5,554 nucleotides of DNA from NCBI GenBank assembly GCA_023391725.1, contig JAEWAH010000322.1:1-5554 (forward strand), given 5' to 3'. Source of the DNA: Bacillota bacterium (GTDB lineage: Bacteria; Bacillota; Clostridia; Christensenellales; Aristaeellaceae). This document shows, piece after piece, positions 1-5,367 of the stretch. Both the position numbers and the translations under genes were made by a program. The notes under the pieces were generated by a model. The model did not search any database, was not told where the DNA came from, and saw nothing but the letters and a program-made list of their open reading frames with translations. The stretch's first letter is position 1. Every line of letters begins with the position of its first letter.

Positions 1-668
1 ATGAAGGTGGGCCTCAGGCTGGGGAGAAGGATATAGCGGATGCGCTGGTAGCCGTTGGCGCCATCCACCCGGGACGCCTCTATCATGGAATGGTCCAGGC
101 CCATGATGGCGGCAAAATACACAACGCTGCCGTATCCGGTGGTTTTCCAAAGGTTCACCAGAACGATCAAAAACGGCCAGGCGGCGGGGGTGGAGTAGAT
201 CTTGGGCATCTGGCCTCCCAGATGCCTGACCAGGTTGGAAATGAAGCCGAAATCGTAGTTGATCAGGTTGTAGACAATCAGGCTCACAAGCACGTCTGAA
301 ATAAAGTACGGAAGGAACATGAACGTTTGCGTCACCTTCCGGAAGCGGTGGTTGCGAAGCTCGCTGAGCAGGATCGCCACCGTCATCTGGACGATGTTGC
401 CGATGAGGATAAAAGCAAGGTTATACAGGATCGTGTTGCGCAAAAGCAGCCATAGCTGGCCGGAGGTAAACAGGAATTTGAAATTTTCCAGGCCGATGAA
501 TTTGCTGCGGTAAATGCCGTCGGCATAATTGAACTTTGTAAAAGCCACATATGCTCCGGGCATGGGCATATAGCTGAACGCAAAAAAGAAGGCAATGGCG
601 GGCAGGCACATAAGTGTCAATGCCCGGTACTGCCAGAGGTTCTTCCCAAAGCGCTTGATCATAAGCAT
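1..668 (-). CDS. Sugar ABC transporter permease, LplB family (partial, C-terminus off window)
   Basis: This is an inner-membrane permease subunit of a binding-protein-dependent ABC importer, most likely for an oligosaccharide or glycoside. The visible part is 222 codons; family members are usually about 300 residues, so the last quarter lies off the left edge. The N-terminus (IKRFGKNLWQYRALTLMCLP) leads into a first membrane helix at about residues 17-37. The motif FSYMPMPGAYVAF (31-43), the segment NTILYNLAFILIG (78-90) and FLPYFIS (118-124) are typical of LplB/YtcP-type permeases. Further hydrophobic helices lie near 72-103, 118-138 and 163-180. The EAA loop that docks on the ATPase is at 195-218 (EASRVDGANGYQRIRYILLP). 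The start at 668 is preceded by GAGAGG with about 6 nt spacing; a second in-frame ATG two codons later is less well placed. It is divergent from the GH2 gene, and the partner permease and binding protein are probably further left. The family call is firm; the substrate is inferred only from the neighbouring glycosidase. Confidence 0.93.
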   Translation of the reverse strand, partial: MLMIKRFGKNLWQYRALTLMCLPAIAFFFAFSYMPMPGAYVAFTKFNYADGIYRSKFIGLENFKFLFTSGQLWLLLRNTILYNLAFILIGNIVQMTVAILLSELRNHRFRKVTQTFMFLPYFISDVLVSLIVYNLINYDFGFISNLVRHLGGQMPKIYSTPAAWPFLIVLVNLWKTTGYGSVVYFAAIMGLDHSMIEASRVDGANGYQRIRYILLPSLRPTF

Positions 669-695
669 CAGCAGCCTCTCAAAATTTGTAAGGGA

Positions 696-740
696 GTCAG
701 GCTCTGACGCTATTGTGCCCCGGGCGGGGAAATCTGTCCC
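696..740 (-). promoter_or_regulatory. Weak candidate promoter and palindrome for the permease gene
   Basis: Read on the minus strand, GGGACA (735-740) and CACAAT (712-717) are separated by 17 nt, each matching four of six sigma-A consensus positions. Just downstream, near the expected transcription start, is the palindrome GTCAG-GCT-CTGAC (696-708), which could be an operator. The elements are weak. The call rests on spacing and on the need for a promoter upstream of the first visible gene of a leftward operon. Confidence 0.3.
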
Positions 741-754
741 ATGCAATCAATTCT

Positions 755-815
755 AAAATGGGATGATCCTGACATTTTCGCAAAATGCCCGGGCGGATGA
801 AACGCCCGCATTTTG
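755..815. repeat. Cluster of inverted repeats with four AAAATG/CATTTT half-sites
   Basis: The sequence AAAATG or its complement occurs at 755-760, 773-778, 782-787 and 809-814, in alternating orientation. The middle pair forms a 15-nt palindrome, CATTTT-CGC-AAAATG (773-787). Positions 781-815 can also fold into a 13-bp hairpin: CAAAATGC (781-788) with GCATTTTG (808-815), and GGGCG (791-795) with CGCCC (803-807), with a 2-nt bulge and a 7-nt loop. There is no T-run, so it is not a standard terminator on either strand. Its place between two divergent sugar-use genes suggests an operator region for a regulator binding paired half-sites. That role is inference; the repeats themselves are seen directly. 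Confidence 0.5.
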
Positions 816-884
816 GCAACATCATAAAGGGCCATGATTTAAGCGCTGTCTGCATTCTGGGCGCCTGTCCAATACAATATAGAA

Positions 885-902
885 TGGGCAGGTTATTGCC
901 CA
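885..902. repeat. Short inverted repeat upstream of the GH2 gene
   Basis: TGGGCA (885-890) and TGCCCA (897-902) form a perfect 6-bp inverted repeat around a 6-nt spacer, 32 nt before the GH2 start codon. A possible -10 hexamer, TATAGA (878-883), lies directly in front, but the hexamer 17 nt further up (TTCTGG) is a poor -35. The repeat could be an operator or a small 5'-UTR hairpin. No strong promoter for the GH2 gene is visible, which fits activator-dependent expression but does not prove it. Confidence 0.3.
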
Positions 903-933
903 AAGCGCAGTATAGACAATTGGGGGCGGAACA

Positions 934-2916
934 ATGCGTTTTAAACTGGATGAGTGGAGATTTCTGCTGGGCAATCAGCCGGAGGCGTTCCAGCGCGACT
1001 ATGACGATTCCGCGTGGCAAAATGTGCGCGTGCCCCACGATTGGGCGGTGTCGCAGCCCTTTGACGTAAAGTATTCCAGCGGCACGGGCTACCTGCCCGG
1101 GGGCACCGGCTGGTACCGCACATCCTTTGCTCTTACGGAAAGCGACCGGGGGCAGAGGGTGTTTTTGTGCTTTGACGGCGTTTATAAAAACAGCCAAGTC
1201 TGGTGCAACAGTTATTACCTGGGCAAGCGGCCCAACGGCTATGTTGGCTTTCAATATGATGTGACCGATTTCGTTCGCTTCGACGGCACGCCCAACGTCA
1301 TCGCCGTGAAGGTCACGCATGAGGATATTGCGGATTCCCGCTGGTATACCGGCTCCGGGATCACCCGCAAGGTGATGGTCAACGTTTGCGATCCGGTGTA
1401 CGTGCCCTGGGACGGGCTGTTCTTTACCTCCCGGCCGAATAAATCCGGCAATGCGCAAGCAACTGTCAAATTGACCGTTGTCAACGAAACATCGCAGGAC
1501 GCGCCTGTTTGGGCCAAATTGGACGGGTTTCCCCTGGGGGGCGAAGCCTCCGTGCCTGCCCATAGTACAATGGAATTTGAACTGCGCGGGAATATTGAAA
1601 GCCCTCGATTGTGGTCAGTGGAAGCGCCGAATCTGTACACGCTTACAGTTTCCCATGGGGAGCCCATAAAGGTAGGCATCCGGGACTTTGCCTTCGATCC
1701 CGACAAGGGTTTTTCTCTCAATGGCCAATCCATGAAGATCAAGGGAGTGTGCGTGCACCACGACGCGGGCTGCCTGGGGGCTGCCGTGTGGCCCGAGGTT
1801 TGGCGGCGGCGCTTAATCAAGCTGAAAGCCATGGGTTGCAACGCCATCCGCACCAGCCACAACCCCCACATGCCGGAGCTTTATGACCTGTGCGATGAGA
1901 TGGGCTTTTTGATGATGGGCGAGGCATTTGATGAGTGGGAAGGCCCCAAGAACAAGTGGATCCGGGGCCACAACGTCTATCCCCCGGGGCACCAGGGGTA
2001 TTATGAGGATTTCCCCGAATGGCACGAGCGGGATCTTTCCGACATGGTAAAGCGCGACCGCAACCATCCCAGCGTGATCATGTGGAGTATCGGCAACGAG
2101 ATCGACTACCCCAACGACCCCTACTGCCATCCCCTGTTCAGGACTATGGTGGGCAACAACGACGCCAACAAGCCCGCGGCGGAACTGCAATATAACGACA
2201 GCAAACCCAACGCCCAGCGGCTTTCGGTGCTGGCGGAAAAGCTCGCAGGGATTGTGCGCAGGCATGATACCACCCGCCCCGTGTTGGCCTGCGCCGCGTT
2301 CCCGGAGCTTTCCACGCAGATCGGCTTTTTCGATCACTTCGACATGCTGGCCTACAACTACAAGGAGCATCTGTACGAGCAGGATCACAAGCGTTTCCCC
2401 CGCCTGCCCATCATCGGCAGCGAAAACGGCCACAGTCCGGAGGCCTGGCAGGCGGTAGCCGACCATGCGTACGTATGCGGGCAGTTTTTATGGACAGGGA
2501 TCGATTATATGGGTGAGGCGCACGGCTGGCCGGTGCGCGGTTCCCGGGCGGGGCTCTTAACGCTGGCAGGCTTTGAAAAACCGGAGTACTACCAGCGCGC
2601 GGCGATGTGGACCGAAAACCCACCCAAGATGATACCTGCGCCGAAGCAACCCTTGTCCGCCAGCGTCTGGGAGCCCAAGGACGATCTCAAGCAGATCGAG
2701 ATCACAGTAGCAAAAGATGTGATGCTGGAAGTCTCCGTAGAGGGCGGTGAATTGATGGGGCTGGAAAGCGGGGATCTTTCCGATACCTCTTCCTACGCAC
2801 TGCCCCGCCGCCGCACCTATGAGGGCCACTTGATAGCCTATGTGCTTAATGAAAAGCCGGGAGCCAGGGTGACTATCCGAGGAGAAGGACTTGCGCCGGT
2901 GGTCGTGAAGCTGTAA
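934..2916 (+). CDS. Glycoside hydrolase family 2, beta-galactosidase-like, cytoplasmic, compact form
   Basis: This 660-residue enzyme should hydrolyse a terminal beta-glycosidic bond with retention of configuration, most likely a beta-galactoside. The domain order is a sugar-binding jelly-roll (about 1-155, with GTGYLPGGTGWYR at 50-62), an Ig-like domain (about 160-250), a TIM barrel (about 255-545) and a short beta-rich C-terminal domain (about 570-660). Barrel motifs include KGVCVHHDAGCLGAAVW (270-286) and RTSHNPHMPELYDLCDEMG (306-324). RDRNHPSVIMWSIGNE carries the acid/base Glu389, and IIGSENG carries the nucleophile Glu497. No signal peptide is present. The start is the only ATG before an in-frame TAG at 913-915; the ribosome binding site (GGGGGCGG, 922-929) is imperfect. 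Many relatives run to about 750-800 residues with an extra DUF4982-type domain between barrel and C-terminal domain; here that stretch is very short. No NxK motif typical of beta-glucuronidases was seen. It is divergent from a sugar permease gene. Family membership is near certain; the exact substrate is not. Confidence 0.93.
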   Translation: MRFKLDEWRFLLGNQPEAFQRDYDDSAWQNVRVPHDWAVSQPFDVKYSSGTGYLPGGTGWYRTSFALTESDRGQRVFLCFDGVYKNSQVWCNSYYLGKRPNGYVGFQYDVTDFVRFDGTPNVIAVKVTHEDIADSRWYTGSGITRKVMVNVCDPVYVPWDGLFFTSRPNKSGNAQATVKLTVVNETSQDAPVWAKLDGFPLGGEASVPAHSTMEFELRGNIESPRLWSVEAPNLYTLTVSHGEPIKVGIRDFAFDPDKGFSLNGQSMKIKGVCVHHDAGCLGAAVWPEVWRRRLIKLKAMGCNAIRTSHNPHMPELYDLCDEMGFLMMGEAFDEWEGPKNKWIRGHNVYPPGHQGYYEDFPEWHERDLSDMVKRDRNHPSVIMWSIGNEIDYPNDPYCHPLFRTMVGNNDANKPAAELQYNDSKPNAQRLSVLAEKLAGIVRRHDTTRPVLACAAFPELSTQIGFFDHFDMLAYNYKEHLYEQDHKRFPRLPIIGSENGHSPEAWQAVADHAYVCGQFLWTGIDYMGEAHGWPVRGSRAGLLTLAGFEKPEYYQRAAMWTENPPKMIPAPKQPLSASVWEPKDDLKQIEITVAKDVMLEVSVEGGELMGLESGDLSDTSSYALPRRRTYEGHLIAYVLNEKPGARVTIRGEGLAPVVVKL

Positions 2917-2980
2917 ACCGGCGTTACCGTTGATCGTTTACACAAGGGAAAGCCATGGCCCCGCTGCCTTGCCAAGACCA

Positions 2981-3006
2981 ACACTCGCCGCCCGGCGGGT
3001 GTTTTT
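2981..3006 (+). terminator. Intrinsic terminator downstream of the GH2 gene
   Basis: ACACTCGCCG (2981-2990) pairs with CGGCGGGTGT (2992-3001, one G-T wobble) across a very tight GC-rich loop, and is followed by TTTTT (3002-3006). This is a standard Rho-independent terminator. It lies 64 nt after the GH2 stop codon and 34 nt before the isc promoter, so it insulates the two units. Confidence 0.85.
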
Positions 3007-3039
3007 GCACATTTTCTTACAAAAACGTGGCACAAGCCC

Positions 3040-3068
3040 TTGACAACGCCGCATGCGGGTGATACGAT
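3040..3068 (+). promoter_or_regulatory. Sigma-A promoter of the isc operon, extended -10
   Basis: A perfect -35 hexamer TTGACA (3040-3045) is followed after exactly 17 nt by TACGAT (3063-3068), which matches four of six -10 positions. The bases TG at 3060-3061 with a 1-nt gap make it an extended -10 element (TGATACGAT). Transcription should start near 3075, giving a 5' leader of about 105 nt before iscR. This is the clearest promoter in the window. Confidence 0.85.
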
Positions 3069-3076
3069 ACCACCGA

Positions 3077-3101
3077 AAACCCGATAAAAAGAGTAGGGAT
3101 T
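3077..3101. promoter_or_regulatory. IscR type-1-like operator overlapping the isc transcription start
   Basis: A 25-bp imperfect inverted repeat has half-sites AAACCCGAT (3077-3085) and AGTAGGGATT (3092-3101) around an A-rich centre. Aligned with the Escherichia coli IscR type-1 consensus as I recall it, 18 of 25 positions agree, including the CCCGA and AGT-GGG cores. It begins at about +2 of the predicted transcript, so a bound protein would block the promoter. The gene it controls encodes an Rrf2/IscR regulator with three cysteines, so negative autoregulation is the natural reading. Binding is inferred, not shown. Confidence 0.6.
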
Positions 3102-3115
3102 CAAAGTAGAGCATG

Positions 3116-3166
3116 CGCCGTGGGTACGGCGTGAGGTTATCGGCCAAGCGAAGCACCAGACGGTGC
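3116..3166 (+). other. Two small hairpins in the isc 5' leader
   Basis: CGCCGT (3116-3121) and ACGGCG (3126-3131) form a 6-bp stem with loop GGGT. GCACC (3153-3157) and GGTGC (3162-3166) form a 5-bp stem with loop AGAC. The second hairpin ends directly before the iscR ribosome binding site AAAGGAG (3167-3173), which stays unpaired. The hairpins may stabilise the mRNA 5' end or position the binding site. I recognise no known riboswitch here. Confidence 0.4.
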
Positions 3167-3180
3167 AAAGGAGATAGAGC

Positions 3181-3618
3181 ATGAAGCTGTCCACCCGTGG
3201 GAAATATGGATTGTACGCCATGTTTTACTTGGCGACACAGGCGGGGAACGGGCCCCAGCCGCTTAAGGCCATTGCGGAGACAGGCGTCCCGGAGCAATAC
3301 CTGGAGCCGCTCCTGGGCACGCTGCGCCGGGCGGGGCTGGTATCTACCGTCCGGGGCGTCCAGGGCGGGTACCAACTGGCCCGGGATCCTGAGCTGATCA
3401 CCGTAGGGGATATTATCGACGCCACAGAAGGCCCCGTTTCTCTGGCGGAATGCTTGCAGCCCGGAGAGGCTTGCAGGAAAAGCGAAAAATGCGCCGCCCG
3501 CATGGTATGGAGCCGCTTAACGGACCAGATCAACGAACTGCTCCAGGGCATTACTTTAAAGGACATGCTTCAAAGGGAAACACCAGAGGAAATTTTGAAG
3601 GGAGATCATGCCGTATGA
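3181..3618 (+). CDS. iscR: Rrf2 family transcriptional regulator, IscR type
   Basis: This is a 145-residue DNA-binding regulator of the Rrf2 family, probably an iron-sulfur-sensing repressor of its own operon. The N-terminal winged helix-turn-helix starts MKLSTRGKYGLYAM and carries the recognition and wing region with VRGVQGGYQLAR (57-68). The cluster-binding loop has Cys91, Cys98 and Cys104, followed by the family helix (MVWSRL) and the segment LLQGITLKDML (120-130). In E. coli IscR the ligands are Cys92, Cys98, Cys104 and His107; here residue 107 is Arg and the first cysteine spacing is one residue longer, so the fourth ligand must differ or the cluster is held in another way. The start at 3181 has a good ribosome binding site, AAAGGAG, 7 nt upstream. 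The stop overlaps the iscS start as ATGA. CymR-type regulators are related, but they generally lack this cysteine triad. Confidence 0.92.
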   Translation: MKLSTRGKYGLYAMFYLATQAGNGPQPLKAIAETGVPEQYLEPLLGTLRRAGLVSTVRGVQGGYQLARDPELITVGDIIDATEGPVSLAECLQPGEACRKSEKCAARMVWSRLTDQINELLQGITLKDMLQRETPEEILKGDHAV

Positions 3619-4784
3619 ACCGCATCTATATGGACAACGCCGCCACCACTCCGGTGAGCCCTCAGGTTTTGGAGGCGATGCTCCCTTATTTTACGCAGAT
3701 TTATGGCAATGCCAGCAGCATCCACCAAACCGGCCGGGAGGCCGCAAAGGCCATTGCGGAATCCCGCAGGCAGGTGGCCGCAGCTATCGGGGCCAAGCCC
3801 GAGGAGATCTATTTCACCGCCGGGGGGTCGGAGGGCGATAACTGGGCCATCAAGGGCACGGCGTTTGCCCGCAGGGCCAAGGGCAACCACATTATCACCA
3901 CCCAAATCGAGCACCACGCCGTGCTGCACACTTGTGAATGGCTTGAAAAGCAAGGGTTTGAGGTGACCTACCTGCCGGTTGATGAAGGTGGGCTCGTCTC
4001 CCCCGCCGACGTGGAAAAGGCCATTACAGACAAGACCATCCTCATCACCATCATGGCCGCTAATAACGAGATCGGCACCATCGAGCCCGTCGCCGAGATC
4101 GGGAAGATAGCCCGTGCTCACAATATCCCCTTCCATACGGATGCGGTACAGGCGGTGGGCGCCATCCCCGTAAACGTGAACGACTGGCAGGTGGATATGC
4201 TCTCCCTGTCCGGCCACAAGTTCCACGGCCCCAAGGGCATAGGCGCGCTGTATGTGCGCAAGGGCGTTAGGCTTGATACGCTGCTTCAAGGCGGCGCCCA
4301 GGAGCGGGGCCTTCGGGCCGGTACGGAAAATCTGTCCGGCATCGTGGGGCTGGGCAAGGCCATCACCCTGGCGGTGGAAAACCTTCCCGAAAAGGCCGCC
4401 AAGCTTTCAAAGCTTCGGGACAGGCTGATGGACGGCATCCTTCAGGCGATTCCGGATGTGAGGGCCAACGGCTCCCGGGAAAAGCGCCTGCCGGGGAATG
4501 TGAACGTATCGGTAAAGTATATCGAGGGGGAAGCGCTGCTTCTGCGCCTGGATCTTGCCGGCATCGCGGCCTCCAGCGGCTCGGCGTGCACCAGCGGGTC
4601 ACTTGACCCCTCTCATGTGCTGCTGGCCATCGGGCTGCCCCATGAGATCGCCCACGGAAGCCTGCGCCTGTCCCTTTCAACAGACAGCACCCAGGAGGAA
4701 GTGGACGAAGTTCTGAGAGTTCTCCCCGGCATCGTGGAAACATTGCGCTCCATGTCGCCTCTTTACGCGGCGGTTCATCAATAA
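3615..4784 (+). CDS. iscS: Cysteine desulfurase, IscS/NifS family (group I)
   Basis: This PLP-dependent enzyme removes sulfur from L-cysteine, giving alanine and a protein persulfide that feeds iron-sulfur assembly on IscU. It has 389 residues, normal for the family. It opens with MNRIYMDNAATTPVSPQVLE. Visible motifs are NASSIHQTGR (32-41), TAGGSEGDNWAIKG (68-81), EHHAVLHTCEW with His101, HTDAVQA (174-180), SGHKFHGPKG with the PLP lysine Lys202, RAGTENLSGIVG (234-245) and SSGSACTSG with the catalytic Cys325 in the long mobile loop typical of group I. The start is placed at 3615, inside an ATGA overlap with the iscR stop, because homology begins there; AAGGGAG (3598-3604) serves as its ribosome binding site. 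The open frame extends upstream to 3450 but only as overlap with iscR. It lies 30 nt before iscU. No key residue is missing. NifS naming is equally usual in this group. Confidence 0.96.
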   Translation: MNRIYMDNAATTPVSPQVLEAMLPYFTQIYGNASSIHQTGREAAKAIAESRRQVAAAIGAKPEEIYFTAGGSEGDNWAIKGTAFARRAKGNHIITTQIEHHAVLHTCEWLEKQGFEVTYLPVDEGGLVSPADVEKAITDKTILITIMAANNEIGTIEPVAEIGKIARAHNIPFHTDAVQAVGAIPVNVNDWQVDMLSLSGHKFHGPKGIGALYVRKGVRLDTLLQGGAQERGLRAGTENLSGIVGLGKAITLAVENLPEKAAKLSKLRDRLMDGILQAIPDVRANGSREKRLPGNVNVSVKYIEGEALLLRLDLAGIAASSGSACTSGSLDPSHVLLAIGLPHEIAHGSLRLSLSTDSTQEEVDEVLRVLPGIVETLRSMSPLYAAVHQ

Positions 4785-4814
4785 ACGATAGGAATTTATA
4801 GGAGGGATTTCTCC

Positions 4815-5192
4815 ATGCAATACAGCGAAAAAGTTTGGGACCATTTTGAACATCCCAGGAATGTGGGCGAGATCGAGAACGCCAGCGGCTCAGGCACCGT
4901 GGGCAACGCCAAATGCGGCGATATCATGAAGATGGATATCCAGGTGGAAGACGGCATCATCACCGATGTGAAATTCAAGACCTTTGGCTGCGGCGCGGCT
5001 ATCGCCACCAGCAGCATGGCCACCGAAATGGTGAAGGGCAAGACCATTGAGGAAGCGCTCACCCTCACCAACAAGGCGGTGATGGAAGCGCTGGATGGGC
5101 TCCCGCCGGTAAAGATCCACTGTTCGCTCCTGGCGGAGGAAGCCATCCACGCCGCCATCGAGGATTATCAAAAAAAGCAGACGGCGAAATAA
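4815..5192 (+). CDS. iscU: Iron-sulfur cluster assembly scaffold IscU (NifU N-terminal type)
   Basis: This is the 125-residue scaffold on which IscS-derived sulfur and iron are assembled into a cluster before transfer to target proteins. All three conserved cysteines are present: Cys34 in NAKCGD (with Asp36 nearby), Cys59 in FGCGAAIATSS, and Cys103 in KIHCSLLAEEA, which also carries the conserved His102. The N-terminus (MQYSEKVWDHFEHPRNVG) and total length fit stand-alone IscU rather than full NifU, which has extra domains. Unlike SufU, it lacks the insert of about 20 residues before the last cysteine. An excellent AGGAGG (4800-4805) lies 9 nt before the start. It is the last gene of the iscR-iscS-iscU set in the window; no mnmA or hscA follows directly. 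Confidence 0.95.
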   Translation: MQYSEKVWDHFEHPRNVGEIENASGSGTVGNAKCGDIMKMDIQVEDGIITDVKFKTFGCGAAIATSSMATEMVKGKTIEEALTLTNKAVMEALDGLPPVKIHCSLLAEEAIHAAIEDYQKKQTAK

Positions 5193-5199
5193 AAAACAC

Positions 5200-5336
5200 A
5201 AGGGGTTGTCATGCTAAGTGCAGAATATGCACACAGAGATGCAAGAAGCTCCGCGCCCTCGGGCGCGGCCAAAGGGCTTTCCGATCGCCCTTTGGAAACC
5301 TTCGGATGCCATCTGTGATTAGCCAGACAACCCCTT
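5200..5336 (+). other. Structured palindromic element between iscU and hflX
   Basis: A perfect 11-bp helix, AAGGGGTTGTC (5200-5210) with GACAACCCCTT (5326-5336), closes a 137-nt element. Inside are GCTAA (5213-5217) with TTAGC (5319-5323), a hairpin GTGCA-GAATA-TGCAC (5218-5232), a bulged helix CACAG-ATG (5232-5241, sharing base 5232 with that hairpin) with CATCTGTG (5310-5317), a GC-rich hairpin CCGCGCCC/GGGCGCGG (5251-5268), and a perfect 9-bp hairpin CCAAAGGGC/GCCCTTTGG (5269-5295). The T-rich stretch TTGTTTTT (5341-5348) follows after a 4-nt gap, so termination is possible but not canonical. A -10-like TATGAT (5336-5341) overlaps the right arm, with a weak -35-like CTGTGA (5313-5318) 17 nt upstream. 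It resembles no riboswitch, SRP RNA, 6S RNA or tRNA that I can recognise. It may be an iscU 3' end structure, an hflX leader, or a mobile MITE/REP-like repeat. Confidence 0.6.
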
Positions 5337-5367
5337 ATGATTGTTTTTGGGAGGAACCATCACACAT

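Noticed and set aside
781..815. Hairpin considered as an intrinsic terminator
   Set aside because: Neither strand has a T-run after the stem, and it lies in a divergent promoter region where no transcript needs to end.
697..1563. Long open frame (288 codons) on the minus strand opposite the GH2 start
   Set aside because: It lies almost wholly inside the GH2 gene on the other strand, shows no recognisable motif, has no good ribosome binding site, and is explained by GC-rich codon use of the real gene.
1813..2466. Open frame of 217 codons on the minus strand within the GH2 barrel region
   Set aside because: It is antisense to the catalytic motifs with Glu389 and Glu497, and its low-complexity Val/Ala/Gly/His-rich product looks like a shadow frame.
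2912..2942. Inverted repeat TGTAAAC/GTTTACA around the GH2 stop codon
   Set aside because: It is only 7 bp with a 17-nt spacer and no T-run; the real terminator is the stronger hairpin at 2981-3006, so this is probably chance.
3450..3614. N-terminal extension of iscS by 55 codons
   Set aside because: The extension overlaps iscR in another frame and resembles no cysteine desulfurase. The family N-terminus begins at 3615, which has a ribosome binding site and an ATGA overlap.
3606..4289. Open frame of 227 codons on the minus strand opposite iscS
   Set aside because: It is antisense to the conserved PLP-binding region and contains no motif of its own; it is a codon-bias shadow.
5200..5336. Element considered as SRP RNA, 6S RNA, tRNA, T-box or a known riboswitch
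   Set aside because: None of the conserved cores of these classes that I can recall is present, such as the SRP GGAAG loop region, a T-loop or T-box sequence, or known riboswitch cores. Its length and branching also fit none of them well.
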